DNA from: an uncultured Bacteroidota bacterium
Lineage (GTDB): Bacteria > Bacteroidota > Rhodothermia > Rhodothermales > UBA10348
Length of the DNA: 44,241 nucleotides
Assembly (NCBI GenBank): GCA_937876355.1
Contig: CALFHN010000113.1
Coordinates: forward strand, 1 to 44,241
Direction: 5' to 3'
Shown here: one piece after another, positions 35,431 to 44,115 of the stretch
Layout of the letters: each line of letters opens with the position of its first letter
Numbering within the stretch: position 1 is the first letter of the stretch
Notes under the pieces: model-generated
Seen by the model: only the letters and a program-made list of their open reading frames with translations
What the model was told of the DNA's origin: nothing
The model's database searches: none
Made by a program: the position numbers and the translations under genes

Positions 35431-35643
35431 TCAGCTTGTTAGAATGCTGAGAATAGAAATAATCACGAGGACAGCCAGTAGAATCAATGCCAAAGATTCC
35501 ACAAGCTGTGCCACGAGAACGTCAATCAGAATAATCGAACTAGAAGGAGTCGAAACGGCACGTGCTCTAGCGCTACGTGGCTCAAAGGGAAACCCAGGCC
35601 TAGTTGCTAGAATGGATGCTATAAATTTCGAAGACCTACGCAT
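35431..35643 (-). CDS. Branched-chain-rich leader peptide upstream of ilvD
   Basis: A 70-residue frame, ATG 35643 to TGA 35431. After an Arg/Ser-rich start, its last 35 residues are mostly Ile, Leu and Val (SSIILIDVLVAQLVESL, then ALILLAVLVIISILSI). The codons are varied (ATT, CTC, GTG, CTA, TTG, CTG). A weak GGGA site precedes the ATG. The frame is open further upstream (to 35748), and a GTG start at 35514 would give a shorter 27-residue form. It lies 71 nt before ilvD, the first gene of the ilv-leu cluster, and is comparable to E. coli ilv and ilvB leader peptides. Alternative reading: a small membrane protein with one transmembrane helix. The position and composition favour a leader. Confidence 0.6.
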   Translation of the reverse strand: MRRSSKFIASILATRPGFPFEPRSARARAVSTPSSSIILIDVLVAQLVESLALILLAVLVIISILSILTS

Positions 35644-35681
35644 GAATTCCCGAGTTGTCGGGCGTTTGATTATCTGGGTCA

Positions 35682-35711
35682 ATTTTACGACCATTATTAA
35701 GCACAAGTCAA
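35682..35711 (-). promoter_or_regulatory. Candidate promoter of the ilv-leu operon
   Basis: TTGACT (35711-35706) and TAAAAT (35687-35682), spaced 18 bp, match the sigma-70 consensus at five of six bases each. Transcription would start near 35675, about 30 nt before the leader ATG at 35643. It is the best promoter-like sequence in the window. Confidence 0.55.
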
Positions 35712-35860
35712 CCTTTTGGGTATGTGAAGAATCCGGAAGCGCTACCAATTAGGAGGTGTTATATATATGGTATAAAAACGACAAAACAATTTTTACCGAA
35801 CATGCCAAATTAGTTGTTTTCAAACCTATTTTGTGTGGAATAATTGAAATACACAACTCC

Positions 35861-37525
35861 ATGTGCTCCATTCTTGCCATCTTAGGACCAATTGGTTCAG
35901 ACAGTACCCTTCGCGAACGAGCTCTGGAATTGAGCAAAAAGCAAAGGCATCGTGGGCCTGATTGGTCCGGAATTTTTAGTGACAACCATGCAATACTGGC
36001 GCACGAAAGATTGTCTATCGTCGACCTTACCCACGGCTCGCAGCCACTGGTAAGCCCGGATGGTCGTTTCGTTTTGGCAGTGAACGGCGAGATTTACAAT
36101 CATCGAGCATTGCGGTCCACGTTAACGGACTATGCCTTTCAAACCGAATCCGATTGCGAAGTAATCATCCCGCTTTTTATGAAGTACGGAACGGACTGTG
36201 TTCATCATTTAAATGGGATTTTCGCTTTTATTCTCTGGGATACCGTTGAACAGCAATTCCTGGTGGCTCGTGATCCCATAGGCGTCATCCCATTGTATTC
36301 CGGTTATGATTCTAAAGGACATGCCTATTTTGCTTCTGAACTGAAAGCGTTGGAATCTGATTGCCCCCAAGTCTTCCCTTTTCCTCCTGGGCACATTTTA
36401 TTTAGCAAAGAGGGATCAGAAACCCGGCCTTATTTTACCCCCGCATGGACTAACTATGATGTCGTTGAAAATGGATCCGAGGATCCAATGGTCGTTCGAG
36501 AAGCACTCTCTGATGCGGTTCATCGTCAATTAATGAGCGATGTACCCTATGGAGTTTTGCTTTCAGGGGGCCTTGATTCATCCATTATTGCGGCCTTGGC
36601 CTGTACCTACGCCGCAAACCGAATAGAGGACGATGATTCCTCTCCTGCTTGGTGGCCTCAGATTCACTCTTTTGCGATTGGACTAGACGGTAGCCCTGAC
36701 TTAGCTGCAGCCAAAACGGTGGCGGATCACATTGGAAGCGTCCATCATGGGCTCACCTTCACTGTCCAAGAGGGCCTCGACGCACTCCGTGATGTGATTT
36801 ACCACATCGAGACCTACGATGTGACCACCATTCGAGCCTCCACACCAATGTACTTGATGGCACGTAAAATCAAGGCCATGGGCATTAAGATGGTGCTTTC
36901 AGGAGAAGGTGCCGACGAGATTTTCGGTGGATATTTATACTTTCACAAAGCGCCTAACGCCCGCGAATTCCACGAGGAAACCGTCCGTAAAATTGAACGA
37001 CTCCATCTATTCGATTGCGCGCGCGCCAACAAGAGTATGGCCGCCTGGGGCATCGAGGCTCGAGTCCCGTTTTTAGACCTTGAGTTTCTGGATATCGCCA
37101 TGTCATTGAGTCCATCGGCCAAATTGATTACCCCGGGGAAGCTTGAAAAGCAGATTTTGAGGGATGCGTTTGCCGACATGCTTCCGGAATCTATCGCAAA
37201 ACGTCAAAAGGAGCAGTTTTCGGACGGCGTAGGATACAGCTGGATTGATCAACTACGAGCCCACGCAGCGGAGCGCGTAACGGACGCAGACATGAACCGA
37301 GCTCAATTTCGGTTTCCTGTTAACCCACCGGATACCAAAGAAGGCTATTTCTACAGATCCATTTTTGAAGAGCACTTTCCCTCAGAATCGGCGGCCAGAT
37401 GTGTTCCAAGCGGAAAATCAGTGGCTTGCAGTACACCTGAAGCCCTTGCATGGGACGCATCATTTGAAGGAGGCGCGGATCCTTCTGGGCGAGCTGTTAA
37501 GGGGATTCATGCCGATGCGTACTGA
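35861..37525 (+). CDS. asnB: Asparagine synthase (glutamine-hydrolysing)
   Basis: A 554-residue enzyme, the same length as E. coli AsnB. The open frame extends 35 codons upstream, but class II glutaminases need Cys as residue 2, which fixes the ATG at 35861 (MCSILAILG). N-terminal glutaminase domain: KQRHRGPDWSG, HERLSIVDL and VNGEIYNH. C-terminal synthetase domain: PP-loop LSGGLDSS, then SGEGADEIFGGY. It amidates aspartate using glutamine and ATP. It is divergent from the ilv leader, with 110 bp between the long leader frame and its start. Confidence 0.95.
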   Translation: MCSILAILGPIGSDSTLRERALELSKKQRHRGPDWSGIFSDNHAILAHERLSIVDLTHGSQPLVSPDGRFVLAVNGEIYNHRALRSTLTDYAFQTESDCEVIIPLFMKYGTDCVHHLNGIFAFILWDTVEQQFLVARDPIGVIPLYSGYDSKGHAYFASELKALESDCPQVFPFPPGHILFSKEGSETRPYFTPAWTNYDVVENGSEDPMVVREALSDAVHRQLMSDVPYGVLLSGGLDSSIIAALACTYAANRIEDDDSSPAWWPQIHSFAIGLDGSPDLAAAKTVADHIGSVHHGLTFTVQEGLDALRDVIYHIETYDVTTIRASTPMYLMARKIKAMGIKMVLSGEGADEIFGGYLYFHKAPNAREFHEETVRKIERLHLFDCARANKSMAAWGIEARVPFLDLEFLDIAMSLSPSAKLITPGKLEKQILRDAFADMLPESIAKRQKEQFSDGVGYSWIDQLRAHAAERVTDADMNRAQFRFPVNPPDTKEGYFYRSIFEEHFPSESAARCVPSGKSVACSTPEALAWDASFEGGADPSGRAVKGIHADAY

Positions 37526-37585
37526 TTGAAATGGGCGTAGCCTCAATCTCGTCGTGAAACTGGCTCGCAGATTCGAGCTAGCCTA

Positions 37586-38227
37586 TTAGACCCCATTTTG
37601 GGGGCACACAGGCCGCAAAGCACATTCTTGACACTTGGGTTTTTTGGCGTCACAAATTGCTCGACCATGAAGCACAATGGCATGGGCCGCAAAGATCCAT
37701 TCTGACTGTGGAATAATCTTCATAAGATCCTTTTCCACTTTAACTGGATCCGTTTGGGCGGTTAATCCGAGCCGAAAGGACAACCTTTTGACGTGCGTGT
37801 CCACAACAAATCCCGCTGGTATGCCAAAATGGGTCCCAAGTACCACGTTGGCTGTCTTCCGCGCCACCCCAGGCAGGCGAGTTAATTCTTCAATGGACTG
37901 TGGCACTTCACCCTTGAACGTGTTCAGGATCATATTAGCGGCACCGATCACGTTTTTAGCTTTATTTCTGAAGAATCCGGTTGATCGAATTTCATCCTGA
38001 AATAGTTCCAAATCTGCATCGGCAAAGTCCCGCACGCTTCGATATTTTTTGAATAAGGTGGACGTCACTTTATTTACGTTTACGTCCGTGGTCTGGGCTG
38101 ACATGATGGTTGCAAAAAGCAATTCATGAGCGGTGGTGTGCTCCAAAGCACAGTCCGCAAGCGGATAAACTGCGTGCAGGATATCTAAAATCGATTCAAC
38201 TTGATCTGTCATATTAAATTCGGCCAA
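37586..38227 (-). CDS. nth: Endonuclease III (DNA glycosylase/AP lyase)
   Basis: A 213-residue base-excision-repair enzyme that removes oxidised pyrimidines. The helix-hairpin-helix RLPGVARKTANVV (117-129) carries catalytic Lys124, and catalytic Asp143 is in VVDTHVKR. The C-terminal [4Fe-4S] loop is C192-x6-C199-x2-C202-x5-C208. All key residues are present. It converges with asnB and is divergent from uvrC. The second Met (MTDQ) is an equally possible start. Confidence 0.95.
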   Translation of the reverse strand: MAEFNMTDQVESILDILHAVYPLADCALEHTTAHELLFATIMSAQTTDVNVNKVTSTLFKKYRSVRDFADADLELFQDEIRSTGFFRNKAKNVIGAANMILNTFKGEVPQSIEELTRLPGVARKTANVVLGTHFGIPAGFVVDTHVKRLSFRLGLTAQTDPVKVEKDLMKIIPQSEWIFAAHAIVLHGRAICDAKKPKCQECALRPVCPQNGV

Positions 38228-38368
38228 AATAAATTGCGTGCTATCGATTACGGGCGGATAGAATCAAAGTGCACTGTGCAGCCCAGTATAACTCTGGCCC
38301 TTGACGGTCGAACCTTCAATCGCCCGAAGGGTTAATCGCACCTTAAGAGTACATCCAAACCCGCAATC

Positions 38369-40225
38369 ATGCATTCGGAATTAGCTGAAAAATTGGCTCG
38401 TTTGACCACCCGTCCAGGGGTGTATCAACACAAAGACGAAGACGGGAAGGTTTTGTACGTCGGAAAGGCCAAAAATCTTAAGGCCCGGGTTAATTCGTAT
38501 TTCCACGACAGCCGGAATCGAGAAGGCCGCTTAAAAATCCTAGTCTCAAAAATTTGGGATGTAGAGGTAATCGTGACGGACACCGAGGCCGAGGCCTTGC
38601 TGTTGGAAAACAATCTAATCAAAAGCCTCCGCCCTAGATACAATATTAACCTTAGGGACGATAAGACCTATCCCTACATTTGTGTCAAAAACGAGCCCTT
38701 TCCCCGTGTTTTTCCTACTCGCCAACCGCGAAAGGATGGTTCGAAATATTTTGGCCCGTATACCGAAGTCCGTAGCATGCGGATTATGTTGGATACGATT
38801 CGGTCCATATTCCGACTTCGAACGTGCTCACTAAACCTTGCTCCGGAGCCTATTCGTGCCGGGAAATACGAGGTTTGTCTTCAGTTTCACATCAAAAAGT
38901 GCGATGCTCCGTGTGTTGGACTGCAGTCCAATAAAAGTTACGCTTCGACCATCAAACAGGTTGAACAACTTCTCAATGGTAAGACGAGCACGCTGGTCGC
39001 TCTTTTCAAAGATGAAATGAAACGCATGTCAGAAAACATGCAATTTGAGGAGGCGGCTAAACTGCGCGATCAAGTAAATGCCTTGCAAAAATACTCAGAG
39101 CGCCAAAAAGTAGTGGCCGGAGACCTGGCCGATCGAGATCTTTTTGCCATCTACACCGACCGAGAAGAAAATGCAGCGTGCGGCATTGCCTTTCAGATGC
39201 GCGATGGCAAGATCGTAGGGAGAAGGACCCAATACTTGACTCGTATTGATGAGACACCTGAAGAGGAATTGATGCAACTGATCGTCGAAAGATACTATGC
39301 AGAATCCTCCTTCTATCCGGATGAAGTAGTCCTATCGGTTCCGTGTGCAGACTCTGGACCAGTGGAAGAGCTCCTGCGCGAGAAAAAAGGTAAAAAAGTA
39401 CTATTTATAGTGCCCCAGCGGGGTGACAAAGCAGGGCTAATTGGCATTGTAGAGAAAAATGCCCAATTGATGCTAGAGGAATACAAAATCGCACGCCAAA
39501 AGAAAAATGAAGGAAAGGTGCCTCACGCAGTTACGAAGTTGAAAGCGGACCTATCTCTTCCCAGATTGCCAAGACGAATTGAGTGTTTTGACGTCTCTCA
39601 CCTGGGCGGCACTGACGTCGTCGCCTCATGTGTCGTGTTTATAGACGGCATTCCAAAAAAGTCAGAATACCGGACATTTAAGGTCCGCACAGTGGGTGGT
39701 GGAGTTTCTGACGATTTTCAATCCATGCGAGAAGTTGTAGGCAGGCGCTACGCAAACGTGGTTCAAGAAAATGGACCTTGGCCGGATCTTGTAGTTATTG
39801 ACGGCGGAAAGGGGCAGTTATCTAGTGCAGTTTTGGCTCTAGAAGAGGTCGCGGCATACGGCAAGTTTCCAATTGTCGGGTTAGCAAAACGCTTGGAAGA
39901 AGTGTACTTCCCGGGAGACACAGACTCCGTTTTTGTCCCAAAAGACAGTGCTTCCCTTCAACTTTTGCAACGAACCCGAAACGAGGCTCACCGTTTTGCG
40001 GTCACTTTTCAGCGTAAACTTCGCGCCAAAAGTACGCTCCAAAACGAATTGGAAGAGATCGAAGGGATTGGGCAAAAGACAGCAAAAAAACTAATCCGGG
40101 TGTTTGGATCCGTCAAAAGAGTACGAGAAGCCAGTGTAGAAGACATCGCGAAAGAGGTGGGTACCCATTTAGCCAGAAACCTTGCCCATCATTTTGGCTC
40201 CATCAAGGAAAGCGACGCTGATTGA
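38369..40225 (+). CDS. uvrC: Excinuclease ABC subunit C
   Basis: A 618-residue nucleotide-excision-repair endonuclease. The GIY-YIG nuclease domain is at the N-terminus (PGVYQHKDEDGKVLYVGKA, about 16-34), the UVR domain near residues 210-245 (MQFEEAAKLRDQVNAL), the RNase H-like 5'-incision domain from about 405 (IECFDVSHLGGTDVVAS, VVIDGGKGQL) and helix-hairpin-helix motifs at the end (IEGIGQKTAKKLIRVFG). Complete. It is followed at once by a 10-bp tandem repeat. Confidence 0.95.
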   Translation: MHSELAEKLARLTTRPGVYQHKDEDGKVLYVGKAKNLKARVNSYFHDSRNREGRLKILVSKIWDVEVIVTDTEAEALLLENNLIKSLRPRYNINLRDDKTYPYICVKNEPFPRVFPTRQPRKDGSKYFGPYTEVRSMRIMLDTIRSIFRLRTCSLNLAPEPIRAGKYEVCLQFHIKKCDAPCVGLQSNKSYASTIKQVEQLLNGKTSTLVALFKDEMKRMSENMQFEEAAKLRDQVNALQKYSERQKVVAGDLADRDLFAIYTDREENAACGIAFQMRDGKIVGRRTQYLTRIDETPEEELMQLIVERYYAESSFYPDEVVLSVPCADSGPVEELLREKKGKKVLFIVPQRGDKAGLIGIVEKNAQLMLEEYKIARQKKNEGKVPHAVTKLKADLSLPRLPRRIECFDVSHLGGTDVVASCVVFIDGIPKKSEYRTFKVRTVGGGVSDDFQSMREVVGRRYANVVQENGPWPDLVVIDGGKGQLSSAVLALEEVAAYGKFPIVGLAKRLEEVYFPGDTDSVFVPKDSASLQLLQRTRNEAHRFAVTFQRKLRAKSTLQNELEEIEGIGQKTAKKLIRVFGSVKRVREASVEDIAKEVGTHLARNLAHHFGSIKESDAD

Positions 40226-40230
40226 TTCCC

Positions 40231-40300
40231 TACCGTACCCTGCCGTACCCTGCCGTACCCGGCCGTACGCTGCCGTACCCTGCCGTACGCTGTCGCCTCC
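40231..40300. repeat. Tandem 10-bp repeat after uvrC
   Basis: Seven consecutive 10-bp units related to TGCCGTACCC start 6 bp after the uvrC stop. Units two, three and five are identical; the others differ at one to four positions, and the seventh is degenerate. Short tandem repeats of helical-turn length in a 3' intergenic spot may bind protein or simply be unstable. Two long overlapping open frames here are artefacts of the repeat. Confidence 0.85.
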
Positions 40301-40575
40301 CTTGCACATATTGCAATTCCGACCCCTAGTGTGCAAGTTAGAAGATGCATCCCAGCACCATAAATCAAAAGAGGCTCAGCTTGATCACAGGAAGCCTTTT
40401 GATCATTTTTGGGATTGTTACCATGATAACTATCCCTCATCCTGTCTGAATGTGGGTATTTGGGGTGATAACTCCAAAACCTGCTGCTTTTATAGGCGCC
40501 AAACTGGCTGGATCGAAAAATCCGGCCTAATTCGCACTGTCTTGCCCTTCCTTTTAGCTTCAATCTAATTTTCGC
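40301..40575. other. Non-coding stretch between the repeat and the DUF2461 gene
   Basis: No convincing gene. It contains an imperfect inverted repeat (GTTACCATGATAAC, 40417-40430) and TGATCA words, and presumably the promoter of the DUF2461 gene. No tRNA or known RNA was recognised. Confidence 0.35.
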
Positions 40576-41259
40576 ATGTCGAACCCTTACGTTACACCAG
40601 AATTGTTTTCCTTCCTTCTAGAATTAAAAGCTAACAACGATCGGGATTGGTTTAATCTCAACAAAAGTCGATACGAAAAGCACCTCAAAGAACCCATGTT
40701 GGACCTGATAGCCGACTTTAGTCCGCTTCTTGCGGATATAAGTCCGCATTTTAGAGCGATTCCAAAAGCTACAGGCGGCTCTTTATTCCGGATCTATCGT
40801 GATGTTCGATTTTCAAAGAACAAAGACCCGTATAAAACACACGCATCCATTCAATTCAGACATGAATCAGCAAAAGATGTCCATGCCCCTGGATATTACT
40901 TACACATAGAACCGAAAAACGTGTTTGTAGGCTTAGGAATTTGGCATCCGGAAAATCCGGTTTTAAATCAGATCCGCTCAGCTATCTTGTCTGACGGTAG
41001 CCGCTGGAGGGAAGTAAGAGATGCCGCAGTAAACTCCGGGTTTGAACTACGGGGAGAATCGCTGAAGCGTCCCCCCAACGGAATGGACGCGGATCATGAG
41101 GATATTGTAGATTTAAAGCGAAAGGATTTTATGGCGGTCGCTCAGTTCGATCAAGAAATTGCACTCAGGCCAGACTTCTTACCGTTCCTCTCAGAGGCCT
41201 GGAAAAAGGGTTCGCCCTTGATGCAATTTATTTCTGATGCGATGAAAGTCCCGTTCTAA
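40576..41259 (+). CDS. DUF2461 (TIGR02453) family protein
   Basis: A 227-residue cytoplasmic protein. Family features: FLLELKANNDRDWFNLNKSRYE at the N-terminus (split as FLLELKANND and WFNLNKSRYE), the conserved FRIYRDVRFSKNKDPYKTH segment (71-89), then GYYLHIEPKNVFVGLGIWHPE. These are diagnostic of DUF2461, a widespread family with no established biochemical role. Its start is 16 nt behind the preceding open frame's end and appears correct by alignment. No operon partner is clear; the bcp gene follows after 76 bp. Confidence 0.9.
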   Translation: MSNPYVTPELFSFLLELKANNDRDWFNLNKSRYEKHLKEPMLDLIADFSPLLADISPHFRAIPKATGGSLFRIYRDVRFSKNKDPYKTHASIQFRHESAKDVHAPGYYLHIEPKNVFVGLGIWHPENPVLNQIRSAILSDGSRWREVRDAAVNSGFELRGESLKRPPNGMDADHEDIVDLKRKDFMAVAQFDQEIALRPDFLPFLSEAWKKGSPLMQFISDAMKVPF

Positions 41260-41335
41260 TTTGGTGGTAATCGAAACCGACCAAAGCAGATTGTGTTGAG
41301 ACATAAACATGTATTCATTTCTTAGCCGATTAATA

Positions 41336-41809
41336 ATGTCTTTTTCAAATCCTCCTCAGGAAGGAGATCTCGCCCCGGCCTTTTCCGGCACCATCCAAGA
41401 TGGCACGGTTATTTCCTCAGCTGATTTTATCGGAAAAAAGTTCGCAATTTATTTCTATCCGCGCGACAATACACCCGTTTGCACGACCCAAGCGTGTAAT
41501 CTTAGAGATCACTTTGAGGACCTAAGCTCGGTTGGAATTTCGATCATAGGCGTATCTGATGACCCTGTGGACAAACATGTGAATTTTGCAGGTAAACATC
41601 GCCTCCCTTTCCCCTTGATCGCAGATGTAGACCAGGTTATGCTAAAAGCGTATGGGGTCTACGGCGAAAAGTCTATGTTCGGCCGTAAGTACATGGGCAC
41701 CAAGCGTGTGACCTATTTGATAGATGAGGCTGGAATCGTCCAAAAAGTCATAAATAAGCCTAAATCAAGCGATCACGCCACTGAAATCCGAAATGGATTT
41801 GGGCTTTAA
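41336..41809 (+). CDS. bcp: Thioredoxin-dependent peroxiredoxin (BCP/PrxQ type)
   Basis: A 157-residue thiol peroxidase when started at the ATG at 41336 (MSFSNPPQEGDLAPAF), the family start; an upstream ATG at 41309 would add nine residues. The peroxidatic Cys49 and resolving Cys54 lie in NTPVCTTQACNLRD, the BCP Cys-x4-Cys arrangement. It reduces hydroperoxides using thioredoxin. Confidence 0.93.
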   Translation: MSFSNPPQEGDLAPAFSGTIQDGTVISSADFIGKKFAIYFYPRDNTPVCTTQACNLRDHFEDLSSVGISIIGVSDDPVDKHVNFAGKHRLPFPLIADVDQVMLKAYGVYGEKSMFGRKYMGTKRVTYLIDEAGIVQKVINKPKSSDHATEIRNGFGL

Positions 41810-41854
41810 GATTATGCGAGACCCCCTCTATTACCCGGGCCGATTGAGTTTGCC

Positions 41855-41957
41855 TTATCACAAAAAGGCCGGAATTGCACGTGAATTTGGCAAATAAACT
41901 CATCTTTTTTTTTCCACATTCTCTCTGTTGATAAGTAGTGTGAGGAGTGGATAAATA
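41855..41957. promoter_or_regulatory. Candidate DnaA-box cluster and dnaA promoter (possible oriC element)
   Basis: DnaA-box-like 9-mers: TTATCACAA (41855-41863), TTTTCCACA (41910-41918, in a T10 tract) and TTATCCACT on the minus strand (41946-41954). A promoter-like TTGATA-18-TAAATA (41928-41957) overlaps the last box, as expected for autorepression of dnaA by its product. The region is a usual place for oriC, but three boxes are few. Confidence 0.5.
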
Positions 41958-42049
41958 CGCCCTTATTTGGGTTGCCAAACGACACAAATCAGCCTAACAT
42001 AGAGACACCCAATTTCGTCCCACACACTTTTTTGACTCGCATCCTCCTC

Positions 42050-43633
42050 ATGGAAAGACCACTCGAACGGTCATGGCTTCAGCAAAAGATTGAGCTGGCA
42101 TCTTTGATTCCCACTCAACAATTTCAGACTTGGTTAAAACCTGTTCAGTTTGTTTCGTGCACCGACGTGGGCGATGCCGCGCATGTGACCTTAAGTGTTC
42201 CCTCTGAATTTCATCGTGATTGGGTGGACCGTGAATACTGCTCACTTATTCAAAATGCCGTTGAGAAAAGTGCCGGAAAAGGCGCCTCATATAGCTTCAT
42301 CATTGCCAGCGAACCACTGGTGGAAGCTGTGCACGAGCAGTCTAGCCGAGGTTATACTACGCAGGCCAAGCAGTCAACCAACGGACCCCGATCATTTTCC
42401 AGCCAAAAGAACTCCGATTCTGCTCCGTCTTACTCCGCTCCAAGCCAAAATTCGAAAACGAGCTCATCAAATCAATATTCTGGACTTCAAAAAGGTAACG
42501 GCTTCAAAAATCCAGGTTCGGCTCTACCCAGTAGAAAAGATCAGGGTAGAACGCCGTTTACAATTCGGCCTGAGACGGTTCCTGGATCTCTACCTCGGAC
42601 GTTGAATCCGAAATACACATTCGATTCGTTTCTCGAGGCAGACTGCAACCGATTAGCACGTAGCGCGGGAGTTGCCGTTTCAAACCGCCCCGGCGAAACC
42701 AGCTTTAATCCATTTTTGATTTATGGCAAAGTAGGTCTTGGAAAGACTCACTTAGCTCACGCCATTGGAAACCATATTGTTGGGCAACACCCACGAGCTC
42801 AAGTCCTTTATTTGACAAGTGAGGCTTTTACCAATTGTTTTGTTCATGCGATTCAAAACAATACGCTGGTTGAATTCACACATTCATTCCGTCAGATTGA
42901 TGTACTCATTGTTGATGACATTCAATTTTTTGGAGGAAAGGAAAAGACTCAAGAACAATTCTTTCATTTATTCAATGACCTCCATCAGCGCGGTAAACAA
43001 ATAATTTTGTGCGCCGACCGGAGCCCAGCAGAAATTGCGGGTATTGAAGAGCGCCTACTTTCTCGATTCCGCTGGGGACTATCAGCAGACGTTCAACCGC
43101 CAGATCTGGAAACTCGAACCGCAATACTTCGCAAGCATGCACTGGACAGCGGTTTGGACCTAACAGGCGAAGTAATCGATTACATTGCATACAATGTAAA
43201 AGACAATATTCGTTTACTTGAAGGAGCGTTCAATCGCCTACTGGCCACCCAGCAAATTACAAAAAGGCCTATTGACCTGACTTTTGTCCAGGAAGCCTTA
43301 CAAGATCTGATTGACAATCGGACCAGAAAGAGTATCTCGGCATCTCAAATCAGAGACATTGTCGCTGAATATTACACAATGAGTCCTGATTTACTCATTG
43401 GAAAGAGTCGAAAGCGTCCAATTGTGGACGCTCGTCAGGTCGCGATGCATTTTTGTAAGATCATGACCCAACATTCGCTGGAAGCTATTGGCCGTCGGTT
43501 TGGAGGAAGAGATCATTCTACCGTGATCCATGCTTGTAAAGCGATTCAGGCGCGCATTGATACCGACCCTAGATTTGTTGAAGACCTCGGCAGAATTGAT
43601 CAAATTCTAAAAAATCGAGTAATTCACAACTAA
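42050..43633 (+). CDS. dnaA: Chromosomal replication initiator protein DnaA
   Basis: A 527-residue initiator if begun at the ATG at 42050 (MERPLERSWLQQKIEL), which matches the start of domain I; an in-frame ATG at 41972 would add 26 residues. Domain I is followed by a long Ser/Gln/Asn-rich linker (about 90-180). The AAA+ domain has Walker A GKVGLGKT (226-233) and Walker B VLIVDDIQFF. The C-terminal domain IV carries the DnaA signature (LEAIGRRFGGRDHSTVIHAC). The linker is longer than in E. coli. Candidate DnaA boxes lie upstream. Confidence 0.95.
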   Translation: MERPLERSWLQQKIELASLIPTQQFQTWLKPVQFVSCTDVGDAAHVTLSVPSEFHRDWVDREYCSLIQNAVEKSAGKGASYSFIIASEPLVEAVHEQSSRGYTTQAKQSTNGPRSFSSQKNSDSAPSYSAPSQNSKTSSSNQYSGLQKGNGFKNPGSALPSRKDQGRTPFTIRPETVPGSLPRTLNPKYTFDSFLEADCNRLARSAGVAVSNRPGETSFNPFLIYGKVGLGKTHLAHAIGNHIVGQHPRAQVLYLTSEAFTNCFVHAIQNNTLVEFTHSFRQIDVLIVDDIQFFGGKEKTQEQFFHLFNDLHQRGKQIILCADRSPAEIAGIEERLLSRFRWGLSADVQPPDLETRTAILRKHALDSGLDLTGEVIDYIAYNVKDNIRLLEGAFNRLLATQQITKRPIDLTFVQEALQDLIDNRTRKSISASQIRDIVAEYYTMSPDLLIGKSRKRPIVDARQVAMHFCKIMTQHSLEAIGRRFGGRDHSTVIHACKAIQARIDTDPRFVEDLGRIDQILKNRVIHN

Positions 43634-43671
43634 CGTTCAATCCATTTTGGCTTTTTCAATTTTGGCCAGTT

Positions 43672-44058
43672 TTGAATAACGAAAAGGCTCCTATCGGTAG
43701 TGTTGGTTGGTTTGATCTGACCACTAACATGGCAGACGAATTAAAAGGTTTTTATGAAGCCGTCGTTGGTTGGGAGTCTTCTGAATTGAGTATGGGAAGC
43801 TACAACGACTATGTAATGACAAGCCCGGAATCTAAAGCGCCGGTCTCAGGTGTATGCCATGCACGCGGAAATAATGCTGATCTCCCTCCACAATGGTTGA
43901 TGTACGTATACGTGGGTGATGTGGAAGCCTCCATCGCAGCATGTGTTCAACGCGGCGGAAAGGCTCTTGCGCCGATCCGGATTATGGGCGGTCAAGGCAA
44001 ATACTGCGTGATTCAAGATCCGGCCGGAGCTGTTTTAGCGCTTTTTGAACAAGAGTAG
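43672..44058 (+). CDS. VOC-family (glyoxalase-fold) protein
   Basis: A 128-residue protein with one vicinal-oxygen-chelate unit: VGWFDLTTNMADELKGFYEAVVGW near the N-terminus (two pieces, VGWFDLT and LKGFYEAVVGW), then LMYVYVGDVEASIAACVQRGGKAL and VIQDPAGAVLALFE at the end. It starts with TTG (43672); no ATG is available in frame upstream. The VOC fold is used for glyoxalase, dioxygenase and resistance functions, and the substrate cannot be named. It is 38 bp after dnaA on the same strand. Confidence 0.85.
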   Translation: MNNEKAPIGSVGWFDLTTNMADELKGFYEAVVGWESSELSMGSYNDYVMTSPESKAPVSGVCHARGNNADLPPQWLMYVYVGDVEASIAACVQRGGKALAPIRIMGGQGKYCVIQDPAGAVLALFEQE

Positions 44059-44115
44059 GCGTTTCGTCGCCGGCTTAAAAATCGGCAAGTACGGACAGGT
44101 GTTCAGGAAAAGTTT

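Noticed and set aside
37550-37585. Short GCTCG/CGAGC hairpin between asnB and nth
   Set aside because: Five base pairs and no T-run; too weak to call a terminator.
40189-40563. 124-codon minus-strand frame with YGRVRQ repeats
   Set aside because: The repeats are simply the 10-bp tandem array read in frames, it overlaps the end of uvrC and has no ribosome site.
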